From Gammaproteobacteria bacterium (GTDB lineage: Bacteria; Pseudomonadota; Gammaproteobacteria; Xanthomonadales; Wenzhouxiangellaceae), in assembly GCA_009908385.1 (NCBI GenBank), contig JAAAPE010000073.1, forward strand, positions 62,001-126,000: a stretch of DNA of 64,000 nucleotides. Reading direction: 5' to 3'. Within the stretch, counting starts at the first letter, position 1; the number at the start of each line of letters is the position of its first letter. This document shows, piece after piece, positions 8,156 through 17,205 of the stretch. The position numbers and the translations under genes were made by a program. Under the pieces are notes generated by a model, which was given only the letters and a program-made list of their open reading frames with translations, searched no databases and had not been told where the DNA came from.

Positions 8156-10585
8156 TCAGGCGGTTCGCCGCTCGGGCCGACGGTCGAGCCGGTCGAGCAT
8201 GCGTTCGACCCGGTCTTCCCATTGCTCGCTGGAGAGCTGCCCGCGCAGGCGGTCGGCCCACAGCGGGAAGGCCAGCGGCGTGAGACGGCCCGGATCGGTC
8301 AGGGCGATGTCCCGGGCGGCCAGCGCGGTCAGGCAGGTCTCGAGCCGGCTGAATTCCAGTTCGGCCTCGAGCACCTCCCGGCGCGACTGGTCGAGCAGGG
8401 GATTGGCCGGGTCGTGCTCGCTGAGCACGTCGAACATCAGTCCGCTGGAGGCCTGGACCTGGCGCGCGCCCTTCTGGCGGCCGGGGTAGCCCTGGAAGAC
8501 CAGGCCGGCGATCCGGGCGATATCGCGAAAGCGGTGCCGGGCCATCTCCGATGCATTGAGCGCGGCCAGTATGTCCTCGAGCAGCTGCCCGGGCGAGAGC
8601 AGTTCGCGCAGCGTCGGCACGTCGAGGGGCACGGGCCGCTGGCTGACGAGTTCGATGCCGTAGTCGTTGACCGTGAGCGAAAAGGTGCGGGGCGCGCGCT
8701 GGCCGATGCGCCAGGCGAGCAGGGCGGCCAGGCCCTCGTGGGCCAGCCTTCCGGCGAAGGGGAACAGATAGAGATGCGCGCCTTCGCGGCTGCTGATGCG
8801 CTCGACGACCAGTCGGCCCGGACCCGGCAGGGCGGAGCGCCTCTGCTGCTCGGCCAGGAGCGGCGCGACCACCGCCGCGTCGGCAGGCAGCGTCCGGCCG
8901 CTCTCGCATCGCTCCAGAAGCTCGAGCAGGCTGTCGGCCAGGAGGGTGGACAGGGGCAGTCGCCCGCCGGCCCAGCGCGGCACGCTGGCCTTGTTGGAAC
9001 TCGACGCCCGGACGTAGGCGGTCATGTCGCGGATGCGCTCGAGCCTGAGCGCGCGCCCGGCGAAAATGAAGGTCTCGCCGGGCTTGAGGCGCGTCAGGAA
9101 GCGCTCCTCGATATGACCCAGCCGTGCGCCGCGCCTGAAGCGTACCTGCAGGCTGGCGTCGGCGGTGATGGTGCCCACCGACATGCGGTGCATGCGCGCG
9201 ATGCGGCGATCCTTCACCCGGTAGACGCCGTCGGCATCGATTTCGACCCGCCGGAAATCGGGGTAGGCCTTCAGGGCGGGCCCACCGCGCGTGATGAAAT
9301 CCAGCAGCCATTGCCATTGTTCGGCACCCAGGCGGCGTCCCACCCGCGTGCCGGCGATCTCCTCGCGCATGGCCGCCTCCCGGAAGCCGCTGCCGAGCGC
9401 GACCGTCACAAGGTGCTGCGCGATGACGTCCAGGCAGCCGGCCGGCGGCACGCGCGCCTCGACTTCGCCGGCGGCCATCTTTTCGCGCGCGGCGGCGATC
9501 TCCAGGATTTCGAGCGCGTGCGTGGGCACGCACAGCAGCCTTGCCCGCTGCCCGGGCCGGTGGCCCGAGCGGCCGGCGCGCTGCATCAGGCGTGCGATGC
9601 CCTTCGGGCTGCCGACCTGGATGACCTGTTCGACCGGCGAGAAGTCCACGCCCAGATCGAGGCTGGAGGTGGCCACCACGCAGCGCAGGCGGCCGTCCCG
9701 AAGCCCGGCTTCGGCGTCCAGCCGCGACTTGCGATCGATGGACCCGTGGTGCAGCGCCACGCGGTCGGCGAAGGGCGCGACCGACTGGATGGCGCGGAAC
9801 CACAGTTCCGCCTGGGAGCGGGTGTTGGTGAACAGCAGGGTCGAGCTCGCCCGATCGAGGGCGTCGATCACGCCGGGCAGCTGCACCAGGCCGGTCCGGC
9901 CCGCCTGCGGAAAGCGCTCGACCGCGGGCGGCAAGAGCGTTTCCACATCGATATCGCGCCGCAGGTCGCCGGCGATCAACCGTCCCTGGCGGCCCGGTCC
10001 GATCAGGGTTTCCATCGCTTCGTCGAGGTTGCCGAGGGTGGCGGACAGGCCCCACAGCTGCAGGCCGGGGTTGAGGGCGCGCAACCTCGCCAGGGCCAGT
10101 TCGAGCAGCACGCCGCGCTTGCTGCCGAGCAGCTCGTGCCACTCGTCGACGATCACGCCGCGCAGCCGCCCCAGCCGTCGGTCGGCGTCCGCATAGGACA
10201 GCATGAGCGAGAGGCTTTCGGGCGTGGTGACCATCGCCGGCGGCGGCGCGTCGCGCAGCTTGCGCCGGGCCGATGCCGAGGTGTCGCCGGTGCGCAAGCC
10301 CACGCGCCAGTCGAAGCCGAGCACATCCAGCGGTGCGTCGAGGCTTCGGGCCGTGTCGACGGCCAGCGCCCGCAGGGGCGTGATCCACAGCCAGGCCAGG
10401 GCGCGCGGCGGATTCTCGAGGGCGTCGGCGAGCGGCCCGCCCCAGGCCGCCAGGGTCTTGCCGGTGCCGGTCGGCGCGTGGATCAGTCCGCTGTGCCCCT
10501 TCACCCAGGCCGACCAGGCTTCGCGCTGGAAGCCCTGGGGCCTGGCCCCGAGACCGTCGAGGAAACGCTCGGCCGGGTGCGTCAT
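8156..10585 (-). CDS. Ligase-associated DEXH-box DNA helicase (Lhr core type)
   Basis: An 809-aa superfamily 2 helicase. Motif I is HAPTGTGKTLAAW, motif II DEWHELLGSKRG, motif III LSATLGN, motif VI QRAGRSGHRPGQ. A winged-helix and Lhr-core C-terminal domain follow, giving the short Lhr form that lacks the long C-terminal extension of full-length Lhr. Lhr-core proteins move 3' to 5' on single-stranded DNA. The ORF track extends the frame to 10993, but ATG 10585 overlaps the ligase stop by 4 bp (ATGA) and begins with the family-like MTHPAERFLDGLG. The 937- and 942-aa ORFs in other frames over it are shadows. Confidence 0.95.
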   Translation of the reverse strand: MTHPAERFLDGLGARPQGFQREAWSAWVKGHSGLIHAPTGTGKTLAAWGGPLADALENPPRALAWLWITPLRALAVDTARSLDAPLDVLGFDWRVGLRTGDTSASARRKLRDAPPPAMVTTPESLSLMLSYADADRRLGRLRGVIVDEWHELLGSKRGVLLELALARLRALNPGLQLWGLSATLGNLDEAMETLIGPGRQGRLIAGDLRRDIDVETLLPPAVERFPQAGRTGLVQLPGVIDALDRASSTLLFTNTRSQAELWFRAIQSVAPFADRVALHHGSIDRKSRLDAEAGLRDGRLRCVVATSSLDLGVDFSPVEQVIQVGSPKGIARLMQRAGRSGHRPGQRARLLCVPTHALEILEIAAAREKMAAGEVEARVPPAGCLDVIAQHLVTVALGSGFREAAMREEIAGTRVGRRLGAEQWQWLLDFITRGGPALKAYPDFRRVEIDADGVYRVKDRRIARMHRMSVGTITADASLQVRFRRGARLGHIEERFLTRLKPGETFIFAGRALRLERIRDMTAYVRASSSNKASVPRWAGGRLPLSTLLADSLLELLERCESGRTLPADAAVVAPLLAEQQRRSALPGPGRLVVERISSREGAHLYLFPFAGRLAHEGLAALLAWRIGQRAPRTFSLTVNDYGIELVSQRPVPLDVPTLRELLSPGQLLEDILAALNASEMARHRFRDIARIAGLVFQGYPGRQKGARQVQASSGLMFDVLSEHDPANPLLDQSRREVLEAELEFSRLETCLTALAARDIALTDPGRLTPLAFPLWADRLRGQLSSEQWEDRVERMLDRLDRRPERRTA

Positions 10586-12186
10586 GGCGACTTCGCCTCG
10601 TCCGGCAGCAGGCGTTCGAGTTCGTCGAGGGAATCGGCGTCCTTGACCGACAGGTCGCGGCGCCAGCGGTGGATGCGGGGAAAGCGCATGGCGATGCCGG
10701 ACTTGTGCCGCGGCGACCGGGTGATGCCCTCGAAGGCCAGCTCGAAGACCTGCAGGGGCTCGACGGCGCGCACCGGCCCGAAGCGGTCGGTCGTGTGGGC
10801 GCGGATCCAGCGGTCGAGTTCCTCGATCTCTTCCTGGGTCAGGCCGGAATAGGCCTTGGCGACCGGAACCAGCGCGTCGGCCTGGTGGACGGCGAAGGTG
10901 TAGTCGGTGAACAGCCCGGAGCGGCGACCGTGTCCGGGCTGCGCGTAGAGGAGTACGCCGTCGAAGGTGTAGGGCTCGACTTTCCATTTCCACCAGTCGC
11001 CGCGCTTGCGGCCCACCCGGTAGGGCGAATCGGCGGCCTTGAGCATGACCCCCTCGACGCCGCGCTCGCGGGCCGAAGCCCGCAGGGCGGGCAGGTCGTC
11101 CCAGTCTTCGAAATCCACCGATTCGGGCCGGAAGATCCGCTGCCCGGGGTGGGCGTCGAACAGGGTCTGCAGGCGCCGGATGCGTTCATCCAGGACGGCA
11201 TCACGCTGGTCCTCGCCGTCCATTTCGAGCAGGTCGTAGGCGAGGAAGGCCGTGGGAGCGGTTTCGAGGGTCTTTCGCCCCACCTTCTTGCGCCCGATGC
11301 GGCGCTGCAGGACCGCGAAAGGCAGGGGGCCGTCGCGCCAGGCCATGATCTCGCCATCGAGCACCGTGCCGTCGGGCAGTGATTCGGCCTCCCGTTCGAA
11401 TTCGGGGAAGCGGCCGTCGAGGCGCTCTTCTCCGCGCGACCACAGGAAGGTCTGGCCGTCGCGCCGGATCAGCTGGGCGCGGATGCCGTCCCATTTCCAT
11501 TCGGCGCGCCACGCCTCCGCCGGGCCGAGCCGGGCCGGATCCGATTCGAGAGGCGAGGCGAGAAAGAAGGGGTAAGGCCTTGAAATGTCGAGGTCGGCAT
11601 CCGCTTCGTCGGCAAGCAGTTGCCGGAAGAAGCCGGGCGTGGGTTGCCAGTCGCCCATCAGGCGGTGGGCCATCAGGCCGCTGTCGATGCCCGCGAGTTC
11701 GGCCAGGGCCCGGGTCACGAGACGCCTCGAGACGCCCACCCGCAGGGCGCCGGTGAGCAGCTTGTTGTAGAGAAATCGCTCGGTGCCGCGCAGTTCCCCC
11801 CAGGCCTCGAGGACGCGCTCACGCTTCTCGTCCTCGGCGAGGCGGGCGAGCGGGCGAACGTCGCGCTCGATCAGCCGGTGCAGGGGCGGGGCGTCCGTCG
11901 TCCGCTCCGGTTCCGGAACGAGCAGGTTGAGCGTCTCGGCGAGATCGCCGACGTGCTGGTAGGACGACTCCAGTAGCCAGTGCGGCAGACCGGCGGCCTC
12001 CGCGCCCCACTGGCGAAGCATGCCGCTGGGCACGAGGCGCTTGAGCCGTCGGCCGGTCAGGCACCAGACCGCCCAGGCGCCGTCTTCGGCCGGCACGTCC
12101 CGGAAGTAGTCGACCATGGCCGCCACGCGGGCGTTGGTGGACGTGGTGCCGTCGAGGCGGTCGTAGAGCCGGGCGAAGCGCTGCAT
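10582..12186 (-). CDS. ATP-dependent DNA ligase of the helicase-associated repair cluster
   Basis: A 534-aa ATP-dependent ligase, distinct from the essential NAD-dependent LigA. The N-terminal ~190 residues form an all-helical DNA-binding domain. The nucleotidyltransferase domain has the adenylated lysine in EWKWDGIRAQ, motif III-like FLAYDLLEMDGED, motif IV EGVMLK and motif V WWKWK. An OB-fold with a C-terminal RFPRIHRWR follows. ATG 12186 shares one base with the preceding gene's TGA (TGATG), so the ORF start at 12408 in the track is rejected. Known ligases of this cluster seal nicks; function in bacterial repair is still inferred largely from the gene company it keeps. Confidence 0.94.
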   Translation of the reverse strand: MQRFARLYDRLDGTTSTNARVAAMVDYFRDVPAEDGAWAVWCLTGRRLKRLVPSGMLRQWGAEAAGLPHWLLESSYQHVGDLAETLNLLVPEPERTTDAPPLHRLIERDVRPLARLAEDEKRERVLEAWGELRGTERFLYNKLLTGALRVGVSRRLVTRALAELAGIDSGLMAHRLMGDWQPTPGFFRQLLADEADADLDISRPYPFFLASPLESDPARLGPAEAWRAEWKWDGIRAQLIRRDGQTFLWSRGEERLDGRFPEFEREAESLPDGTVLDGEIMAWRDGPLPFAVLQRRIGRKKVGRKTLETAPTAFLAYDLLEMDGEDQRDAVLDERIRRLQTLFDAHPGQRIFRPESVDFEDWDDLPALRASARERGVEGVMLKAADSPYRVGRKRGDWWKWKVEPYTFDGVLLYAQPGHGRRSGLFTDYTFAVHQADALVPVAKAYSGLTQEEIEELDRWIRAHTTDRFGPVRAVEPLQVFELAFEGITRSPRHKSGIAMRFPRIHRWRRDLSVKDADSLDELERLLPDEAKSP

Positions 12187-13187
12187 CAGGAAGCGCTCAG
12201 CGTCTCGCGCAGGTTCCAGCTTTCGGCGGCAAGGCCCTGTTCCTGAAGATATCCCGCGAGCGCGGTGCCGTCGCCGTGAATCGTGATCACGCGGCCCGAG
12301 CGCATGTCGGCCGCGGTGTCGACCAGGCCGGGCCAGTCGGCGTGGTCGGACAGCACGAAGCCGCGGTCGTAGCCGCGCCGGCGGCGATTGCCCCGGATGC
12401 GCATCCACCCGGAAACGAAGCCGGTCGAGTGATTCCTGAAGCGCTTCATCCAGGGCGAGCCGGCGGCGGAGGGCGGTGCCAGGACCAGATCCCGTCCGTA
12501 ATCCTCGCCCTTGCCCGCCTCACCGACGGCGTGGGTGTCCGGCATGGGGATGCCCTGTTCGCGATAGCAGCGGGTCAGCGCCTGCATGGCGCCGTGCAGC
12601 CAGATGCGACCCGGCCGTTCGTGCCGGTCCAGTTCCGACAGCAGGCGCTGGGCCTTGCCGAGCGCGTAGCAGAACAGGACCGCGGGCCGGCCGACGCCGG
12701 CGCACTCGCGCCACCAGTCGAGTACCTGGCCGATCACTGTCTCGGTCGGGGGCCAGCGGTAGACGGGCAATCCGAAGGTGCACTCGGTCAGCCAGACATC
12801 GCAGTCGAAGGGTTCGAAGGGGCGGCAGGTGGGGTCGGGATCGCGCTTGAAGTCGCCGGACACGCCCCAGGCGCCCTCCTCGGACTCGATGCGAACGGTC
12901 GCCGAGCCCAGGATGTGGCCGGCGGGAAAGAGGGTGATGCGCGTGTCACCCAGCTCGAAGTGTTCGCCGTAACGCCTTGAAACCAGATCATTATCCTGGC
13001 CGACCCGTTGTCGCAACACGGGCAGGCCGGCTTCGGCCGCGTAGTACTCGCCGCTGCCGGCTCTCGCGTGGTCGGCGTGGGCGTGCGTGATCACCGCGCG
13101 CGGCACCGGGCGGAGCGGGTCGATCCAGAAGTCGCCGGCGGCGCAGTACAGTCCGCCAGCGTCGGGTTTCAGCAGGTCGCCGGCCAT
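12186..13187 (-). CDS. Ligase-associated metallo-beta-lactamase-fold DNA exonuclease
   Basis: A 333-aa MBL/beta-CASP-type nuclease related to the SNM1/CPSF exonucleases. The zinc-binding HxHxDH is HAHADH near residue 35; further ligand regions are GHILGSA, VSGDFK and LSDHADW. It is the first gene of the four-gene operon MBL exonuclease, ligase, Lhr-core helicase, PdeM, and its stop overlaps the ligase start. Proteins of this group are often misannotated as mRNA 3'-end processing factors. The operon promoter must lie in the 82 bp between this gene and the yigZ-like gene, since both are read leftward, or be shared further upstream. Confidence 0.93.
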   Translation of the reverse strand: MAGDLLKPDAGGLYCAAGDFWIDPLRPVPRAVITHAHADHARAGSGEYYAAEAGLPVLRQRVGQDNDLVSRRYGEHFELGDTRITLFPAGHILGSATVRIESEEGAWGVSGDFKRDPDPTCRPFEPFDCDVWLTECTFGLPVYRWPPTETVIGQVLDWWRECAGVGRPAVLFCYALGKAQRLLSELDRHERPGRIWLHGAMQALTRCYREQGIPMPDTHAVGEAGKGEDYGRDLVLAPPSAAGSPWMKRFRNHSTGFVSGWMRIRGNRRRRGYDRGFVLSDHADWPGLVDTAADMRSGRVITIHGDGTALAGYLQEQGLAAESWNLRETLSAS

Positions 13188-13269
13188 GGGAATATGGTGG
13201 CCGAGGGGGCATCAAGATGATGTCGGGGTGGGGCGTGGCGCGGCCCGCGCGGCCTGGCGTTTGGGTCGG

Positions 13270-13854
13270 TCAAATACGGGCGACTCGGGCCTGTCCCTTG
13301 GCGGCGTCTCGGAGGTGTTCGGCGAAGGACTGGCGGCTTGCGGCCGGAACGGCGACGATCAGCGTGACGCCCTCCGGGTCATAGTCTTCGTCGAGTTTTT
13401 CCCCCTCGAATTCGGACAGGGCATGGTGGGCGGCGTCGACGAATTCGAAGGGCAGGGTCAGGCGCAGCCGGATCCTGGGGATGATGGGCGCGCTTTCGGC
13501 CGTGCGCAGCGCCTCGTTGGCCGTGCCGCCGTAGGCGCGCGCCAGGCCGCCGGTGCCGAGCTTGGTGCCGCCGAAGAAGCGGGTGACCACGACGACCGTG
13601 CGGTCGTAACCCTGGCTCTCGATCGCTTGCAGGATGGGGCGCCCGGCGGTGCCGCCCGGCTCGCCGTCGTCGTCGAAACGGTAGAGGTCGCCGATCAGCC
13701 AGGCCCAGCAATTGTGGTTGGCGGCCGGGTCGCTGATGCGCTCGATGAAGGTCTTCGCTTCGGCTTCGTCGTCCACCGGGGCGGCGTGTGCGATGAAGCG
13801 GCTCTTCTTGATTTCGGCTTCGTGGGTAACGGGCGCGACCAGGCGGTAACTCAT
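13270..13854 (-). CDS. YigZ/IMPACT family protein
   Basis: A 194-aa protein of the IMPACT/YigZ family. The N-terminal domain holds the signature KKSRFIAHAAPV, GDLYRFDDDGEPGGTAGRPIL and VTRFFGGTKLGTGGLARAYG; a ferredoxin-like C-terminal domain follows. Bacterial members are poorly understood; eukaryotic IMPACT modulates translation stress signalling. Its start overlaps the xseA stop by 4 bp, so it is co-translated with xseA. Confidence 0.93.
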   Translation of the reverse strand: MSYRLVAPVTHEAEIKKSRFIAHAAPVDDEAEAKTFIERISDPAANHNCWAWLIGDLYRFDDDGEPGGTAGRPILQAIESQGYDRTVVVVTRFFGGTKLGTGGLARAYGGTANEALRTAESAPIIPRIRLRLTLPFEFVDAAHHALSEFEGEKLDEDYDPEGVTLIVAVPAASRQSFAEHLRDAAKGQARVARI

Positions 13855-15218
13855 TTCAGGCTCGCGTCCCTGGGGGCGGCCAAGACCTCAGCATCTACTT
13901 CGAATTCGTCCATCAATATATTGATTTTATTACCCTTGGTGAACTGTTTTCTGTCGGTCATTGCCCGGCCCCGCGAATCCCGGACGACCGCGTAGCCGCG
14001 CTCGAGAACGCTCAGCGGGCTGACGTTGTGGAGCGCACGGGCGATGGTCGCCAGCCCTTGTTCCCGTGTCTCGATCGAGTGGTTCGCGGCGCGGTCCAGT
14101 CTGGCGCGCAGCGCCATGACCTGCTGTCCGAGCTGATCGAGCTGGCGCCTCGGGTGACGGGCGAGCAGGCGGCTTTCCAGGCCCCGGAGGTGTCGCTGCC
14201 GCGAATCGAGCTGACGCTGGACGGCGAGTTCACCGCGCCGGGTCAGTTCCTTGCGACGGGTCGACAGTTCGTCCAGTCGCCGGGCGGGGTGCTGCTGTCT
14301 CAGTCGGCCGTCGGCGTGGTCGAGTCGCTGCATCTGGCGCTGCAGCGTCTGTTCGATCGCGCGGGCCAGGCGCGATTCGTTGCGGCCGAGCTGGACGAGC
14401 AGTTCCGGTCCGTCGGGCGTGGCGGCCACGGCTGCGGCGGTCGGGGTGGGTGCCCGCAGGTCGGCGACGAAGTCGGCGATGGTGAAATCGGTTTCGTGAC
14501 CGACGCCGCTGACCACCGGTGTCGAGCAGGCGTGGATGGCTCGTGCCAGGCCTTCGTCGTTGAAGGCCCAGAGGTCTTCGAGCGATCCGCCGCCGCGGGC
14601 CAGCACGATGACCTGGCCGAAGCCGTGGCGGTCGGCGGCCTGCAGCGCGCGGACCAGTTCGGCCGGCGCGGTCTCGCCCTGGACCTGGCTGGGATAGATG
14701 CGGACGCGGGCTCTCGGCCAGCGGCGTGCGAGTGTCTGCAGGATGTCCCGGATGGCGGCTCCGGACGGCGAGGTGACCACGCCGATGCGTTCGGGCCAGC
14801 GGGGCAGCGCCTGCTTGTGCGCCTCATCGAAAAGACCCTCGGATTCGAGTTTCTTCTTGAGTGCCTCGAAAGCCTGGGCCAGCGCGCCGGCGCCGGCCTC
14901 GAGCATGCCGTCGGCGATCAGCTGGTAGTCGCCCCGGGGCTCGTACAGGCTCAGGCGCCCGCGCACCAGCACCTGCATGCCGTTTTCCGGCCGGAAGCCC
15001 ATGCTCATGGCGTTGCCCTTGAACAGCGCGCAGCGGATCTGGGCGCGCTGGTCCTTGAGCGTGAAATACAAATGCCCGGAGGGCGGCCGGGCCAGGTTGG
15101 AGATTTCGCCCGAGAGCCACAGGCGGGGAAAGCCGGCCTCGATATGAAGCCGGACTTCGCGATTCAGTTCGGCAGGCCGATAGACGCGGGCTTCGGGTCC
15201 TGGGGCGGCGATGGACAT
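13851..15218 (-). CDS. xseA: Exodeoxyribonuclease VII large subunit
   Basis: XseA is the catalytic subunit of ExoVII, which degrades single-stranded DNA to oligonucleotides. The 455-aa protein has the N-terminal OB-fold (LWLSGEISNLARPPSGHLYFTLKD), the catalytic block RWPERIGVVTSPSGAA...D...LARGGGSLEDLWAFND and VVSGVGHETDFTIAD, then a long coiled coil (residues ~290-400). The small subunit xseB is not in the window. The last ~25 codons are unusually AT-rich (KGNKINILMDEF) for this genome. The start overlaps the upstream glycosyltransferase gene by 55 bp, more than usual; MSIAAPGPEARVYRPAELNREV fits the family N-terminus. Confidence 0.96.
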   Translation of the reverse strand: MSIAAPGPEARVYRPAELNREVRLHIEAGFPRLWLSGEISNLARPPSGHLYFTLKDQRAQIRCALFKGNAMSMGFRPENGMQVLVRGRLSLYEPRGDYQLIADGMLEAGAGALAQAFEALKKKLESEGLFDEAHKQALPRWPERIGVVTSPSGAAIRDILQTLARRWPRARVRIYPSQVQGETAPAELVRALQAADRHGFGQVIVLARGGGSLEDLWAFNDEGLARAIHACSTPVVSGVGHETDFTIADFVADLRAPTPTAAAVAATPDGPELLVQLGRNESRLARAIEQTLQRQMQRLDHADGRLRQQHPARRLDELSTRRKELTRRGELAVQRQLDSRQRHLRGLESRLLARHPRRQLDQLGQQVMALRARLDRAANHSIETREQGLATIARALHNVSPLSVLERGYAVVRDSRGRAMTDRKQFTKGNKINILMDEFEVDAEVLAAPRDASLK

Positions 15219-16246
15219 GGGGCGGGATTATACCGTCGCTCCGGGGCGGCCTCGTCGACCGGTTTGAGCAGGGCGAGGAAGCGGCGCGTGGACGCGTCCC
15301 ATGAGAATCCGGCGGCGAACTCGGCGCAGCTGTCGCCGTCGACCGACAGGGCGCGGAAGACCGCCTCGCGCAGGTCTTCGTCGAGCGCGCCGTTGCCGCC
15401 GTCGGTGATGAGGTCGGCGGGGCCGGGCACGGGGAAGGCGGCCACGGGCACACCGCAGGCCATCGACTCGAGAATGACCAGGCCCAGCGTGTCGGTCCGG
15501 CTGGGAAAGACGAACACGTCGGCCGAACTCATCAGGCCGGCAAGCTCCTCGCCGTGTCGGTATCCCAGGAAATGCACGCCGGGATAGCGCTCGCGCAGTT
15601 CGGCCAGGGCCGGCCCGTCTCCGATGACCACCCTGGAGCCCGGCAGGTCGAGTTCCAGAAAGGCCTCCAGGTTCTTTTCGACCGCCACGCGGCCGGCGTA
15701 CAGGCTGACGGGGCGCGGCAGGTGAAGCCGGTCGCGCTCGCGCGGCCTGAACAAACGGGTGTCCACGCCCCCGGGCCAGACATGCAGGTTCCGGAAGCCC
15801 CGTTCGGCCAGCAGCGACTTCTGGGTGGGCGTGCGCACGAATGTCCGGCTGGCGCGCGAATGAAACCAGCGCATGTAGGCGTAGCTGACCGCGAGCGGAA
15901 CCGGGGCGCGCATGCGCAGGTATTCGGGAAAGCGCGTGTGATACGAGGTCGTGAACGGCAGTCCGCGGCGGCGGCACCAGCGGCTCGCGGCCAGTCCCAG
16001 CGGACCTTCGGTGGCGATATGGATTGCGTCGAAGGGGCCGCCGGCCATGGCCCGGCGAACCAGCTTGCGGGGCCTTAACGCCAGGCGGATCTCCGGGTAA
16101 CCCGGGCAGGGGAGGGTTCTTCCGGCCGGCGAGAGCACGGTCACGCGGTGACCCAGTTCGGCCAGGGCGTCGCGGGTTCGCTCGAGCGTGCGCACGACGC
16201 CGTTGACCTGGGGTGTCCAGGCGTCGCTCACCAGGAGGATGTTCAT
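15164..16246 (-). CDS. Family 4 glycosyltransferase (MgtA-like)
   Basis: A 360-aa GT-B glycosyltransferase. It opens with MNILLVSDAWTPQVNGVVRTL, typical of family 4 enzymes that glycosylate lipids; the donor-binding half shows YAGRVAVEKNLEAFL, VIGDGPALAELRERYP and the FPSRTDTLGLVILESMACG ExxxxE-type motif. Sugar and acceptor cannot be read from sequence; an envelope lipid or glycolipid is likely. Its ATG overlaps the stop of the LpxH-like gene by 4 bp, and this pairing suggests joint action on envelope lipids. The Pro-rich last ~20 residues extend 55 bp into xseA. Confidence 0.88.
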   Translation of the reverse strand: MNILLVSDAWTPQVNGVVRTLERTRDALAELGHRVTVLSPAGRTLPCPGYPEIRLALRPRKLVRRAMAGGPFDAIHIATEGPLGLAASRWCRRRGLPFTTSYHTRFPEYLRMRAPVPLAVSYAYMRWFHSRASRTFVRTPTQKSLLAERGFRNLHVWPGGVDTRLFRPRERDRLHLPRPVSLYAGRVAVEKNLEAFLELDLPGSRVVIGDGPALAELRERYPGVHFLGYRHGEELAGLMSSADVFVFPSRTDTLGLVILESMACGVPVAAFPVPGPADLITDGGNGALDEDLREAVFRALSVDGDSCAEFAAGFSWDASTRRFLALLKPVDEAAPERRYNPAPCPSPPQDPKPASIGLPN

Positions 16247-17073
16247 GCGGCCCTGACCGCGTCCGGCGTCGGCGAAGTCTTGCGGCGCGGCGGGAGGCGC
16301 TTGACCACTTCCTGCACGTCGCTGGAGCGGATCAGCTCGATGGTGCCGTCGTGGTGTTCGATCAGTGCCGTGCAGCTCTCCACCCAGTCGCCGCAATTGA
16401 GGTAGATGACCTCTTCGCCCACCGCGATCTCCGGGCGATGGATGTGACCGCAGACCAGCCCGTCGACGGCGTTCTTCTCGGCCGAGCGCCGGACGGCTTC
16501 CTCGAAGTTGGACATGAACTTGACCGCCTTCTTCACGCGCTGCTTGAGATAGGCGGCCAGCGACCAGTGCTCGCGCCCCATCTTCGTGCGGACCCAGTTG
16601 ACCAGTCGATTGAGCTTGAGCAGCCCGTCGTAGAGCCTCGACCCAATCAGGCCCAGCAGCGGCGAGCTGACCACGGCGGCGTCGAATTGATCGCCGTGGA
16701 GCACGAGCAGGCGACGGCCGTCGGCGGTTTCATGGATGATTTCGTTGACGACCTCGATGTTGCCGATGGTCATTCCGTCGTACTGGCGCATGGCCTCGTC
16801 GTGATTGCCGGGCACGAACACTACGCGGGTGTCGTGCTTGGCCTTGCCGAGCAGGGAGCGAATCACGTTGCTGTGGCTTTGCGGCCAGTAGCGCTTTTTT
16901 TTCAGATACCAGAAATCGACGATGTCGCCGACCAGGTAGAGCGTTTCGCAGCGCATCTCGCGAATGAAGTCGAGCAGGTAGTCCGCGCTGCATCCGGGGA
17001 AGCCCAGATGCACGTCCGAAAGCCAGATCGTGCGCACGTTGCGCTTGAACGGAAACGGGTTGCGCTGTGTCAT
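16243..17073 (-). CDS. UDP-2,3-diacylglucosamine diphosphatase-like metallophosphoesterase
   Basis: A 276-aa calcineurin-fold hydrolase of the LpxH/COG2908 group. Metal-binding motifs are SDVHLG, GDIVDFW, GNHDE, LHGDQFD and GHIHRPE. LpxH proper cleaves UDP-2,3-diacylglucosamine to lipid X in lipid A synthesis; this longer variant, often paired with a glycosyltransferase, may have the same or a related pyrophosphatase role. It is the first gene of a leftward group with the glycosyltransferase, xseA and the YigZ gene. Whether it is the sole LpxH of the organism cannot be judged from this window. Confidence 0.82.
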   Translation of the reverse strand: MTQRNPFPFKRNVRTIWLSDVHLGFPGCSADYLLDFIREMRCETLYLVGDIVDFWYLKKKRYWPQSHSNVIRSLLGKAKHDTRVVFVPGNHDEAMRQYDGMTIGNIEVVNEIIHETADGRRLLVLHGDQFDAAVVSSPLLGLIGSRLYDGLLKLNRLVNWVRTKMGREHWSLAAYLKQRVKKAVKFMSNFEEAVRRSAEKNAVDGLVCGHIHRPEIAVGEEVIYLNCGDWVESCTALIEHHDGTIELIRSSDVQEVVKRLPPRRKTSPTPDAVRAA

Positions 17074-17205
17074 GTCGCCACCTCGGCAAGGATGTGATTG
17101 CAGGCTAGGGTCGCCTCGTGGCGGCCCGATGACGGGCGCTTGACGAAACCGTGACGGCGGTGGAGACTGGCCGGCGTTCCCCAGACTGTCCGTCAGAATT
17201 CTGCC

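Noticed and set aside
8024-10852. 942-aa plus-strand ORF over the helicase
   Set aside because: A GC-rich antisense shadow; the minus-strand frame has clear helicase motifs.
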